Positions 9,616-19,034 of a stretch of 64,000 bases of DNA are shown one piece after another (the stretch's first letter is position 1; every line of letters starts with the position of its first letter). This DNA comes from Crocinitomicaceae bacterium. Lineage in GTDB: Bacteria; Bacteroidota; Bacteroidia; Flavobacteriales_D; Crocinitomicaceae. The position numbers and the translations under genes are program-made. The notes beneath the pieces are model-generated. The model searched no databases, was not told where the DNA came from, and was given only the letters and a program-made list of their open reading frames with translations. The stretch covers positions 43,108 through 107,107 of the forward strand of contig JAJTCM010000010.1 of NCBI GenBank assembly GCA_021325675.1. The letters run 5' to 3'.

Positions 9616-10316
9616 TCTAAAATTAAACGTTGTTCGCGGTTATCCAAAAGGGTTTTACCTTGGATCCGTTCCAGGAAAACGTCCCGGATCAGCAGGTTGG
9701 TCTGGATCACCTCGAGCTTATCCCTGAAAAAATTGGCATTGTCCCCGCCATTCAACAGGTAATCATTCGTTAAAAGCCAAAAATCGCCCTCAGGCCACGC
9801 TTTTTTGTCCCGGTCGAGCAGTTTTCCTTTTTCAATGTAAAAGCCGCTGAAAGGGTGCCCTCCGGCTTTCAGGATCCAATTCTTCATTTCTTCCGCTGTT
9901 TCAGCTTTCAGTTTCACGTAAACCAGGTAATTATCGAAGGGCAAAAGCTTATAAACATCTCCCAGCGAAATATCTCCTTTATTGAGCGTTGAGCGCAAGC
10001 CTCCCCAATTCAGCAGGCAAACGGCATTGGAAGGCCCGCCGGCAATGGGTTGTGAAACGAGATAGTCCGTCACCAGGTTTCCCAGGTTTCCGTTCACGCG
10101 GTCGTTGATGAAATTCACTTCTGCAACAGCAACTTTTTGGCTCATTTCCACATCCAGCTGCAGCTTGTAAGGTGAAACCACCGAATCAACGGCGTTCGCG
10201 CTTCTCTGCTCCGTTTTTACCGGAATGCTTTTGGCCGTTACCGACCGGTTTAATACAAAAGAGCAGGCCGTTAGACCTGCTCCAATGAAAAGAAATATGC
10301 TATTTCTAAAAAACAT
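9612..10316 (-). CDS. 5'-nucleotidase C-terminal domain lipoprotein
   Basis: 234 residues corresponding to the substrate-specificity domain of UshA-type nucleotidases, as a stand-alone protein. Conserved landmarks are NWGGLR (UshA NGGGIR), GDISLGDVYKLLPFDN, and TNDYLLNGGDNANFF. LTAC at residues 15-18 is a lipobox, so the protein is probably anchored to a membrane. Its stop TGA overlaps the ATG of the metallophosphatase, and its start is two bases after the endonuclease stop, so all three are one transcript. It probably pairs with the phosphatase to make a two-chain nucleotidase; the split is seen in other Bacteroidota as far as I recall. Confidence 0.88.
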   Translation of the reverse strand: MFFRNSIFLFIGAGLTACSFVLNRSVTAKSIPVKTEQRSANAVDSVVSPYKLQLDVEMSQKVAVAEVNFINDRVNGNLGNLVTDYLVSQPIAGGPSNAVCLLNWGGLRSTLNKGDISLGDVYKLLPFDNYLVYVKLKAETAEEMKNWILKAGGHPFSGFYIEKGKLLDRDKKAWPEGDFWLLTNDYLLNGGDNANFFRDKLEVIQTNLLIRDVFLERIQGKTLLDNREQRLILE

Positions 10317-10318
10317 CT

Positions 10319-12592
10319 TTATTCAACAACAAATTTTGTTTGTACGGAACCGAGCGGTGTGTTCACCGTTACGATATAAGTTCCGGCTTTGAATTCACTT
10401 GTGTTCAATGTTTCGTATTTGCTGTTCAATCCTTTCTTGCGAACGATTTCACGTCCCTGCAAATCGAGGATTGTAAAGTCTTTGATTTCTGTTCCGTTTA
10501 CCTGGAGGTAGATCACGTCTTTAGCAGGGTTCGGGAAAACAACTACACTTTTTTCGTCCAGTTTCAATGTTTTCTCACCCAAAGTACAGGCGTCAACATT
10601 GTAAGTCATAGTTGCGAAATCGATGAAGCATACGAAATCTGCACTATCAATGAACGGGTTACGGTTGTTCTGGTTGTTGAACATCAGCTCGTGACGTGCA
10701 ATTTCATAATTATCCGGCGTGTCGGCAAAATGCCATTCTTTCAAAATCATCTGGTCCTGGCCGCTCGGCAAAACCCAGCTCTCTCCGCCGATACCGTTGT
10801 ATGCTACACACATGTAGAACATAGCACGGGCAGCATTTCCTTTCTGCTTAGCTCTCGGCTCGTAGCACATTTGACCGTCATCATCCAAACCAACTGTACC
10901 TTCCAGGTAGTTGAACAAAACTGTTCCGGTAACTTCATCCATCGGCAGGTTGCTGCGCGGTGTGTTTGCCTGCTGCAGGTTTGTAGGGTACAGGTTATGC
11001 TGGTCAGCATATTCCGGCAAAGTAGAAGCATCGAAAGTCGGCATCCAGGAATGCGCAAAGCTGTGCTCGCGGCTGTAACCGATAGTCGACCAGTCGAACG
11101 GGTCCGTAAACACCTTGTTCTCACCGGAGTAAGCACACGTAACGTAAGATTGTCCGTCAGTTGTATCTTTCACTTCAAAATTTTGCATTACTGTGGATTT
11201 GTAAGCCGCGTAAGTTACAACTGTGTGCGGGTTAACTTTAGCTGTCAGCTCAGTAATCAATGTAGGCTCAGCAGATGTGATCCCTGCATAATATGAACCA
11301 ACGTTTGAACCTGCGGAAGTAACGTTGCCTGTCAAAGGAGCCGTTGTCAGGTAATTTTCAAAACCGGCAGGGCCATTGTAAGGATAAATAGCAAAGTAAT
11401 AGGTTTGGTTAGCGATTACGCCACGCGGAACAATTGCTGTTGCAACGCCTGAAGCAGCTACTTTGGAAGTACCGATGTAATCACCGCGCATGTAGTTCGT
11501 TCCGTCAACCGGAAGATCTGTTGGCGCTGATCCGTTTTTCCACAATACGAGGTATTTTTCAGCAGATGGGACACCGTCAAAGTTGAGGGTAAAAGTCCAC
11601 GCTTTCTCGTTGGAGAAATCAAGGTTTGTTGCACTTGCCATTGGCTCATCCGCCAGGCCGTCAACTCCCACAGCGCTCAGGTTGATCATGTATGGGTTTT
11701 CATCCGCATCATCGGAAGCGATTTCAATCACTGCTGAGCGGGAACCGTTTCCGTTTGGTGTATACAAAATATTGAAAGTAGCTGAAGAACCACCGGCGAT
11801 AGACAAAGTTGTCAGGTCAGTTCCGAAATCAGCTGCATCCGTACCGCTGAAAACAGCGCCTGTAACGCTCAATGTCCCTACTCCGTAGTTTTGTACGGTA
11901 ACAGTTGTGCTCGTCGCATTTCCAACAACGTAAGTTCCGTTTGTCAGGATCGTATTCCCGCCAATGGTTACGTTGATCTCCTGCTGCGGTGCAACATAAG
12001 TAACAACGTCGTTCAGGTCACGCGGCAAGATCTGGTAATTTGTCTGAAACTGTCCTACCAAACCGGTAACACTTACCGGACCGGTCGGGATCGCTGTTCC
12101 AACGAGGTTTGTACCTGTTGTGACACGCAGCTGAAGCGTATTTGTCCCGTCAGTAAGGTTGTAGTTTGTATTCGCAACAAAAGACCCTGTTTCAACGAAA
12201 GTTACGTTTTCAATCTTGATCAGGCGTGCTTCAATTGATTCGTTCACCAAAGTGATCGGAACAGCCGGTGCAACCGGGATCCCAACGTTTTGAATGTTCT
12301 GGTGCGAGTTTACCGGGGAAATTTCCAGCAAGCCGTTAAAATCCATCAAAACACCCGTTACGCTGATAGAGTCACCCCTTCCAACGCCGGACAAAGAGCT
12401 TCCGTAAGCAGCAATAGCGCCGGTAGCATCTTGTAAATAACGGATCGAGCCAAGCTCAGACCCATTGGTAGCAACCCCTCTAACTGTCACTGTCTGTCCG
12501 ATAGCGAAGTTATTTCTTGCATCGAGGATATCGTCCTGCGCATAAAAACAGGAAGACAGCAATGCAAATCCGATTAAAATTTTATTTTTCAT
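10319..12592 (-). CDS. Secreted modular endonuclease I (EndA/NucM family) with T9SS sorting domain
   Basis: 757 residues: signal peptide to about residue 18; an OB-fold-like region at 20-200 (AIGQTVTVRGVATNGSELG, IRYLQDATGAIAAY) of the sort that binds nucleic acid; a choice-of-anchor D / HYDIN-like Ig domain at 205-310; a fibronectin-like segment to 420; the endonuclease I domain at about 430-680; and a T9SS C-terminal domain (VVFPNPAKDVIYLQV to the end). The nuclease signature is REHSFAHSWMP then DQHNLYP and NTPRSN, the His and Asn of the His-Me finger. It should cut DNA or RNA outside the cell. It sits 17 bases after the TonB receptor and two bases before the nucleotidase subunit. Confidence 0.92.
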   Translation of the reverse strand: MKNKILIGFALLSSCFYAQDDILDARNNFAIGQTVTVRGVATNGSELGSIRYLQDATGAIAAYGSSLSGVGRGDSISVTGVLMDFNGLLEISPVNSHQNIQNVGIPVAPAVPITLVNESIEARLIKIENVTFVETGSFVANTNYNLTDGTNTLQLRVTTGTNLVGTAIPTGPVSVTGLVGQFQTNYQILPRDLNDVVTYVAPQQEINVTIGGNTILTNGTYVVGNATSTTVTVQNYGVGTLSVTGAVFSGTDAADFGTDLTTLSIAGGSSATFNILYTPNGNGSRSAVIEIASDDADENPYMINLSAVGVDGLADEPMASATNLDFSNEKAWTFTLNFDGVPSAEKYLVLWKNGSAPTDLPVDGTNYMRGDYIGTSKVAASGVATAIVPRGVIANQTYYFAIYPYNGPAGFENYLTTAPLTGNVTSAGSNVGSYYAGITSAEPTLITELTAKVNPHTVVTYAAYKSTVMQNFEVKDTTDGQSYVTCAYSGENKVFTDPFDWSTIGYSREHSFAHSWMPTFDASTLPEYADQHNLYPTNLQQANTPRSNLPMDEVTGTVLFNYLEGTVGLDDDGQMCYEPRAKQKGNAARAMFYMCVAYNGIGGESWVLPSGQDQMILKEWHFADTPDNYEIARHELMFNNQNNRNPFIDSADFVCFIDFATMTYNVDACTLGEKTLKLDEKSVVVFPNPAKDVIYLQVNGTEIKDFTILDLQGREIVRKKGLNSKYETLNTSEFKAGTYIVTVNTPLGSVQTKFVVE

Positions 12593-12609
12593 GTCTGTTT
12601 TATAATTTA

Positions 12610-15348
12610 TTAAAATTGAAAGGCAATCGACGCATTGTAGCGGATTCCCTGGCCCACCATTACAGAAGCGGACTGCGCATCAAAATTCTTTGGTAAATAA
12701 AAGTTATCTGTAGCATCTGTCAGGGTGAAGGAATTCAAAGCATTTGTAACACCACCGCTGAAGAATAATTCTGATTTTTCCATTTTGTACCTGTAGCCCG
12801 CAAAGAGGTTAAGCAAACCGTATCCCGGGAGCTTCCACGCATCATGGCCGGCATTTACACCGCTTAAGCTGAACGGGTCAAACTGGGCATAATACCTGTC
12901 GAAGTACATGTACTGCGCTTTCAGGTAGAAATTCTTGAATGCTTCGTAACGTACGGAAGCACTGTAAACAGATTGAGCGGCATCACCTACGTGAACTCCT
13001 TTCGCGTCGAAAGAAACCGTATCCTGGATATCCGGCACAAACACATCTTTAGCTGAGTTCCATCTCCAGTCACCGTAAGAGATCATGATGTCCCCCGAAA
13101 GCTTTTTACCGGCTTTCCAGGCAAAATCTACTTCCGCGCCGAGGTGGATTGCGTCCATACCGTTGATGTTGATCCGGATCGTAGAAGTTGGATCTGTCGG
13201 GTCAGGAATAGCTAAACCGAATGGGAAAGGCTTGTTCACCCAGTTGGTAGCGTAACCGTTCACATTCATTCCGAAATTTTTGAAAGCAAAGGAATAGCCG
13301 GCTTCAACTGCCATGATTTTTTCGTTCACTAATTCCTGGAAAAATTTGTTTTCATTGTTATCAACTACGTTGCTGAACATCGGTGTACGGGAAAGGTAAC
13401 CCAGGTTCAAAAACACGTTGGAAGCTTCGTTGATCGTATAGCTCGCCCCTGTTTTGAACGTAAAGCCCGGAACCCATCTCCACTCCGTCTGGAAATACTC
13501 CAGTCCTTCGGAATTGCGGTCGTAAGTCTGTCCGTTGTAAGTAACCGTATCATTGTAACCGATCCGCAAAGTAGTATCTCCTAAATCCAGCATTTTTTTC
13601 TGGAAATAATCAATCCCTTTGTAGCCGTTGTAAATTCCTGAAACGTTTACAAAAGTCGTCCAGCGCGTATTGGAATACTCTACTTGTCCGAACACTCCCG
13701 CCCATTGAACCAATCCGTCGCGGTGGTTTTCATAAGGTTTTGTAGCATCCGCCAGTTTGTCGCCCACACGCAGTATCGGTGAAGCCTGGTTTTGGTTGCT
13801 GGAGTTTACGTAATAGTCACCGCCAAGCAGGTTGTTGATTTCGCGGTAGTGTGTCCCTTTGTAGTTCCTGTAATCCAAACCTCCGGAGATATTCAGGTTT
13901 TTGGAATATTCATAGTTGAACTGGCCAAGATAACCTACCCAGAAGTGGTTGTTCACTGCTGAAGTAATAATCTGGTTGGACTTGTAATCAGTCGGGTGGT
14001 AAAAAACATCTACCGTCGACACCGTTTGTCCGAAAACAACCTGGCTTTGGTTATTCTGCTTGATCTGGTCCCAGTTGATAGTCCCATCTGCATTACGCAC
14101 AGCTGCACCGTAGTTGGAAAGTCGTGTTCCCCCACCGCGGCCGATAGAAGCGTAAGCAATATTTGAAATGGATAATTTTTTATTGACCTGCCAGAAATCT
14201 TTCAGTGTAATCTGTGGTTTCTGGTAGTAATTGGTGCGTTCGTTCAGGATGCGCTTTTTGCCGTCGTGCCCCGTAACATAGCCCCAATGCTCATTGAAAC
14301 GCATACCGCGGTCCATGATTGCCGCCGTATCAATTGTTACACCAAGCTCCTGCGCCCTTTCGCTGCTCCAGTACTGGATCGGCTGGTTGAATGAGCGCTG
14401 GCCGTGCTCCTGCGGTGCGGTAAATGCACTTAAGGACAGGAGGTGGTTTTTCATTTTCTTCTGAACTTTCGCATAGAGGAAGAAGCCTTCCGTTGGCGTA
14501 CCGTCAACCCATCCGTTACCGCGCTTGTATGAACCTGATAATGTAACCCCAAAACCATTTTTCATCAAGCCGGAATTGTAAGATAAGGACGTACGTGTAA
14601 ACATGCCGGAAGCCAGTTCCTGCTTGAAGTTGAAACCTTTTTTACCGCCGATCCCCGCTGTGATAATATTCATCGTACCACCGATAGAAGGCATCGCAAT
14701 TTTGGTTGCGCCCAAACCACGCTGCAGCTGAACGTTAGCCGTGATCGCATCGAGACCGAACCAGTTGGACCAGTAAACCGCTCCGTTTTCCATGTCGTTC
14801 ACAGGAACCCCGTCGATCATCACCCCGATGTTGCGCTGGTCGAAACCACGCACCGTGATGCGGGAATCCCCGTCACCACCACCGGTCTGCGTTGCGTATA
14901 CCCCGGGAGTGGAGTTGAGCAACATCGGCAAATCCCGGGAGCCGAGCTCTTCCTGGATACGCTTCGGATCGATTTTGGTTACTGCGATCGGTGTTTTACG
15001 ATCAGTTACAATGTTACCGATTACTTTGATCTCTTCCAGCTCAAGGCTTCCTCCAAGGGTAATCTCTACCGTCAGGTTGGCGCCTTTCACGTCTACTTCT
15101 TTCACGATCGTGTCGAAGGAGATCATCGTTACCGTCAGCTGGTATTTTCCTTTTGGAACTTCCTGGAAAACCGCCAGACCGTCGATATCGGACATGGCTT
15201 TAAATTTATCGGACAAAATCACTTTTGCCCCGGAAACAGGCTGTTTCGTTCCGTAATCAGTTACTTTTACTGTCACCTGGCTATTTTGACCAAAGGAGAA
15301 AAAAGGCAAAAGGAACAGTAAAAAGACAAGATGCTTGCTCATATTCAT
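12610..15348 (-). CDS. TonB-dependent outer-membrane receptor
   Basis: 912 residues. Signal peptide to about 20, a carboxypeptidase-regulatory-like beta domain at 22-100 (VTVKVTDYGTKQPVSGAKV), a plug domain at about 115-230 (DLPMLLNSTPGVYATQTGGGDGDSRI, split here, then GVPVNDMENGAVYWSNW), and a 22-strand-type barrel ending in a C-terminal Phe (IAFQF). It imports a ligand using TonB energy. No SusD partner is present. Context, with a nuclease and nucleotidase downstream in the same operon, suggests oligonucleotides, nucleosides or phosphate-containing breakdown products as ligand; this is inference. A second ATG at 15342 could be the start. A terminator-like hairpin lies directly upstream. Confidence 0.93.
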   Translation of the reverse strand: MNMSKHLVFLLFLLPFFSFGQNSQVTVKVTDYGTKQPVSGAKVILSDKFKAMSDIDGLAVFQEVPKGKYQLTVTMISFDTIVKEVDVKGANLTVEITLGGSLELEEIKVIGNIVTDRKTPIAVTKIDPKRIQEELGSRDLPMLLNSTPGVYATQTGGGDGDSRITVRGFDQRNIGVMIDGVPVNDMENGAVYWSNWFGLDAITANVQLQRGLGATKIAMPSIGGTMNIITAGIGGKKGFNFKQELASGMFTRTSLSYNSGLMKNGFGVTLSGSYKRGNGWVDGTPTEGFFLYAKVQKKMKNHLLSLSAFTAPQEHGQRSFNQPIQYWSSERAQELGVTIDTAAIMDRGMRFNEHWGYVTGHDGKKRILNERTNYYQKPQITLKDFWQVNKKLSISNIAYASIGRGGGTRLSNYGAAVRNADGTINWDQIKQNNQSQVVFGQTVSTVDVFYHPTDYKSNQIITSAVNNHFWVGYLGQFNYEYSKNLNISGGLDYRNYKGTHYREINNLLGGDYYVNSSNQNQASPILRVGDKLADATKPYENHRDGLVQWAGVFGQVEYSNTRWTTFVNVSGIYNGYKGIDYFQKKMLDLGDTTLRIGYNDTVTYNGQTYDRNSEGLEYFQTEWRWVPGFTFKTGASYTINEASNVFLNLGYLSRTPMFSNVVDNNENKFFQELVNEKIMAVEAGYSFAFKNFGMNVNGYATNWVNKPFPFGLAIPDPTDPTSTIRININGMDAIHLGAEVDFAWKAGKKLSGDIMISYGDWRWNSAKDVFVPDIQDTVSFDAKGVHVGDAAQSVYSASVRYEAFKNFYLKAQYMYFDRYYAQFDPFSLSGVNAGHDAWKLPGYGLLNLFAGYRYKMEKSELFFSGGVTNALNSFTLTDATDNFYLPKNFDAQSASVMVGQGIRYNASIAFQF

Positions 15349-15355
15349 CGTGCAT

Positions 15356-15380
15356 AAAAAAGGTCGGATGAAACCGACCT
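15356..15380 (-). terminator. Intrinsic terminator / attenuator just before the TonB receptor start
   Basis: AGGTCGG (15361-15367) and CCGACCT (15374-15380) form a perfect 7-bp stem with a 6-base loop; on the minus strand it is followed by a run of T. It ends eight bases before the ATG at 15348, so it can stop transcripts of the lamin-tail gene and limit read-through into the receptor operon. Confidence 0.7.
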
Positions 15381-15401
15381 GATTAAACAGAAATATCTGA
15401 T

Positions 15402-16448
15402 TTATTTAACAATAACTCTTTTCGAAACGATACCGTCGCCCGTTTGTACTTTCATGATGTACACACCAGGAAGGTCGGTAATTCTCACGTTCGCTTCGGT
15501 AGCGTTGAACTTTTGGTTTTTCACCACTTGTCCAAGGCTGTTGAAAATTGTAATAGCTTCCACTCCTGAAGCAGCTTCAACTGTAAACACACCATTTGTG
15601 GATGGGTTCGGGTAAACAGCAAATGCAGCTTTTACTTCTTTCGCAATCTCGTTAACCGCAGCATCGCCGCACTCGCAAGCATGACCTCCTAAAGTAAACC
15701 AGTTTCCGAAAAGGATAGCGTTACCGTTACCGGAAACCAGCGTATCGCCGTTTTCGTCAAACAGGTAAGTTACCGCAGGGATTGTATCATACTCAAGCAT
15801 TGGGTCGAAGAAAGAAATGTTCAGGTTAGTCACCCCTTTTTTCACGGTAGACTTTCTGATCATAGAGTGGTCAATTGTTACAACAGTACCCATATTGTTA
15901 TTGTATGGGAAAGATGTTGACCATCCTGTGCCAGGGCCCGGGTCTTCACCTACTTTACCGAAAATATCAACGATTGTCAAAGCCGGTGTAATGGAAGTCA
16001 GGGTTGTTGTCCCTGCTTGTCCGGCGATGCTTCCCTGGAACAGGATAACGGCATCGTTACCATTCCAGTAGAAAGAGTTGCTTGTGTTATAGTTTGGTGC
16101 AAAGAAACCGTCAGCTCTTACCTGCAGTGAATCCCAAATCGGGGCTTCCTGTCCGGTACCATTCGGGTCTCTTTTATCCAGAACAGCTACAAATACGCTG
16201 TGCGGGGCAACAGTTCCGGACAATTGAACGGCGTTTGCAACCGTTACAGCACCGATTGAGCTACCGTTAGATGCACGTGCAACAACATAAGCGCTCAGGT
16301 CAACTGTCGCGTTTGTCGGGTTGTAAATTTCAAGCGCCTTGTTGTTTGACCAGCCTTCTACGTACTCCGAGATAAAAATCTTGGAGCAGTCCTGTGCGAA
16401 ACCGGCGCCAAATGTGAATAAACTAACAAAAAGTAATACTTTTTTCAT
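15402..16448 (-). CDS. Secreted lamin-tail-domain protein with T9SS sorting domain
   Basis: 348 residues. Signal peptide to about residue 18; residues 20-170 form a lamin-tail (LTD) Ig-like domain (IFISEYVEGWSNNKALEIYN, then LSAYVVARASNG), extended with a further beta-rich part to 255 containing CEC; residues 275-348 are a T9SS type A domain (VYPNPSTNGVFTV ... RVIVK). Bacterial LTDs often occur in extracellular nucleases and are thought to bind surfaces or nucleic acid. No nuclease motif is seen in this protein. It is first in the minus-strand cluster with the receptor and endonuclease, separated from them by a terminator hairpin, which may give it higher expression. Confidence 0.85.
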   Translation of the reverse strand: MKKVLLFVSLFTFGAGFAQDCSKIFISEYVEGWSNNKALEIYNPTNATVDLSAYVVARASNGSSIGAVTVANAVQLSGTVAPHSVFVAVLDKRDPNGTGQEAPIWDSLQVRADGFFAPNYNTSNSFYWNGNDAVILFQGSIAGQAGTTTLTSITPALTIVDIFGKVGEDPGPGTGWSTSFPYNNNMGTVVTIDHSMIRKSTVKKGVTNLNISFFDPMLEYDTIPAVTYLFDENGDTLVSGNGNAILFGNWFTLGGHACECGDAAVNEIAKEVKAAFAVYPNPSTNGVFTVEAASGVEAITIFNSLGQVVKNQKFNATEANVRITDLPGVYIMKVQTGDGIVSKRVIVK

Positions 16449-16503
16449 ACAAAAATAATTATGGGGTTAAATATTATACTTAATTAAAATCCAATAACGA
16501 AAA

Positions 16504-16521
16504 AACCTCCCGAAGGGTTTG
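16504..16521 (-). promoter_or_regulatory. Possible leader hairpin upstream of the lamin-tail operon
   Basis: On the minus strand AAACC and GGTTT pair around an 8-base loop and a T run follows, like a weak intrinsic terminator. No minus-strand gene lies upstream within the 282-base divergent gap (16449-16730), so if real it is a leader attenuator. The rest of this gap is AT-rich with nothing else I can identify. Confidence 0.25.
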
Positions 16522-16730
16522 TAAGATTATCAATTTAGTTAGACTACTTTTTTGATGGTTTCAAATTGAGGATCCAATTATCAAGGAGATCACCAAAAAG
16601 CTTGAGCAAATTTACAAATAAAAATTTAAAGCATATGATTTTTATGTTAACAATTTGTAATCTTTTTACACAAGCGGTAAATCCGGTATAATTTTAATTG
16701 CATAATTTTAGCACAAAATTCAAATTCACC

Positions 16731-18917
16731 ATGTTAACACAAAGAATCTTATGGACAGCCCTTATTTTGGTGTCCTTTTTTTCCTTCGGACAGGAAAACC
16801 CAACCGATCTGAGCGTCGAAAAAATCTGGAAGAAATACGAGTTCTATCCAAAAAGCTTTCCCGGCTTCTACAGCATGAACGACGGCGAGCATTTTACCCG
16901 CATCAGCCAGGACGAAAAAAGCTTCAGCATAACGAAACATGCTTTCACCAATTACAATGGCGGCGGCGAAGTAATCGTTAAGCGTGAAGACCTGCTTTAC
17001 AAGGGCCAGTTTATCGGTGTGGAGGAATATTCCTTCAACGGGGACGAAAGCAAAATGCTCATTACCACCAATATGGAAGGAATTTACCGCCGCAGCTATG
17101 TCGCGGATTTCTTTATCCTGGATTTGAAGACCAAAAAACTAACGATCCTCGACGATAAGCACGAGCGTAAAACCCTGGCGTCTTTCTCGCCGGACGGTAC
17201 CAAAATCGCTTATGTTTCTGAAAACAACCTTTTTGTAAAGGACCTCGCTACAGAAAAAATCACACAAATAACCACTGACGGCAAGCAAAACGAAATCATC
17301 AATGGAACAACCGACTGGGTTTACGAAGAGGAATTTGCTATCACGAAAGGCTTCGACTGGTCACCTGACAGCAAGCAGATTGCTTACCTGAAATTTGATG
17401 AACGGTTTGTAAAAGAATTCCAGATGGCTTTTTACGGAGAGCTCTACCCGATGCAGTATAAATTCAAATACCCGAAAGCGGGCGAGGACAATTCCAAAGT
17501 AACAGCTTACATTTATAGCATCAGCGGCAAAAAGTCCAATGCGATCCCGCTCGGTGAATACGAATACATTCCACGGCTCAAATGGGCGCCGGTACAAAAC
17601 CACCTCGTCATCCAGACACTCAACCGTCACCAGAACCATGTGAAGTACCACCTGGTTGATGCAACAGCTAAAGCAGTGACCTCCAAAGTGATTTTCGAGG
17701 AAAAATCGGACGCTTACGTAGAGATTGATGATAACTTATTGATCCTGAAAGACGGAAAATCCCTGCTCCGCACCAGTGAATCCTCGGGCTACAACCAGGT
17801 CCAGCAGGTGTTTTTCAACGGAGAAAGCAAGGCCGTTACTTCCGGAAATTTCGACATCATCGAGTTCCTCGGGATCGACGAGAGCACTAATACTATTTTT
17901 TACACTGCCGCCGAAAAAGGCCCGATCTACAAAGGGATTTACAAAATCAAGCTCGACGGAAGCGGAAAACAGGCTATCAGCAAGGAAACCGGCTACAACA
18001 ACGCCGAGTTTTCAGAAGGTATGAAATATTTCATGAAAACTTCTTCCGATGCGAACACACCGGCAAGATATAGCCTGTGCAACAGCAACGGGGATGAGCT
18101 TGCAGTACTTGAAAGCAATGAAAAGCTGATCAAAAGAATGAAGGAATATCCTTTGGCCCAGAAAGAATTTATGGAAATCCAGGGCGCTGACGGGAAACTG
18201 AACGCCTGGATGATTAAGCCGGCCAACTTCGACCCGAAGAAAAAATACCCGGTTTACATCAATATTTACGGAGGCCCGGGATCAAACACCGTAACCGATG
18301 ATTTTGACGGAAACGATTACTTCTATCACCAATTGCTGGCACAAAAAGGCTATATTGTATTCAGCGTTGACCCGCGCGGAACGATGTACCGTGGTGCGAA
18401 ATTCAAAAAATCGACCTACCTCCAGCTCGGGAAGCTCGAAACGGAAGATTTCATTGCCGTAGCCAAAGAATTACAGAAGCTTCCTTATGTTGACGGTTCC
18501 CGCATAGGAATCCAAGGATGGAGCTACGGGGGGTACATGACTTCTCTTGCGATGACAAAAGGAGCGGATATTTTCAAGATGGGAATTGCCGTTGCACCGG
18601 TTACCAACTGGAGATACTACGACAACATCTACACGGAACGCTTCATGCGCACACCGCAGGAAAATGCTTCAGGATACGATGAAAATTCACCAATTAATTT
18701 CGTAAAGAACATGAAAGGAAAATACTTTATCATTCATGGTTCAGGCGACGATAACGTACACTACCAGAACACAATGGAGATGATCAATACGCTTACGGAG
18801 GCCAACGTTCAGTTCGACATGTTCATTTACCCGAACAAAAACCACGGAATTTACGGCGGAAACACACGCAACCATTTGTTTAATATGATGTTAAAATACA
18901 CCCTGGAAAATTTATAA
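16731..18917 (+). CDS. Dipeptidyl peptidase IV-type S9 serine peptidase
   Basis: 728 residues from the ATG at 16731, which begins a proper signal peptide (MLTQRILWTALILVSFFSFG). Residues 30-470 form the DPP IV N-terminal beta-propeller (LASFSPDGTKIAYVSENNLF, DWVYEEEFAI with the EE pair that binds the peptide amino terminus). The C-terminal alpha/beta hydrolase has the nucleophile GWSYGG, the Asp in GSGDDNVHYQN and the His in KNHGIYGG. It removes X-Pro dipeptides from peptides in the periplasm. It is divergent from the lamin-tail operon, 117 bases before gltA. Confidence 0.94.
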   Translation: MLTQRILWTALILVSFFSFGQENPTDLSVEKIWKKYEFYPKSFPGFYSMNDGEHFTRISQDEKSFSITKHAFTNYNGGGEVIVKREDLLYKGQFIGVEEYSFNGDESKMLITTNMEGIYRRSYVADFFILDLKTKKLTILDDKHERKTLASFSPDGTKIAYVSENNLFVKDLATEKITQITTDGKQNEIINGTTDWVYEEEFAITKGFDWSPDSKQIAYLKFDERFVKEFQMAFYGELYPMQYKFKYPKAGEDNSKVTAYIYSISGKKSNAIPLGEYEYIPRLKWAPVQNHLVIQTLNRHQNHVKYHLVDATAKAVTSKVIFEEKSDAYVEIDDNLLILKDGKSLLRTSESSGYNQVQQVFFNGESKAVTSGNFDIIEFLGIDESTNTIFYTAAEKGPIYKGIYKIKLDGSGKQAISKETGYNNAEFSEGMKYFMKTSSDANTPARYSLCNSNGDELAVLESNEKLIKRMKEYPLAQKEFMEIQGADGKLNAWMIKPANFDPKKKYPVYINIYGGPGSNTVTDDFDGNDYFYHQLLAQKGYIVFSVDPRGTMYRGAKFKKSTYLQLGKLETEDFIAVAKELQKLPYVDGSRIGIQGWSYGGYMTSLAMTKGADIFKMGIAVAPVTNWRYYDNIYTERFMRTPQENASGYDENSPINFVKNMKGKYFIIHGSGDDNVHYQNTMEMINTLTEANVQFDMFIYPNKNHGIYGGNTRNHLFNMMLKYTLENL

Positions 18918-19034
18918 TTAACAGGGCTGGCATTAGCTGTTTAAGAACGAACAAAATATTTTAACAAAAATGTTTTGAATCTAATTTTCTTTCATTACTT
19001 TTAATGCCGTTAAATAAAATGTAATTGTGTTAAA

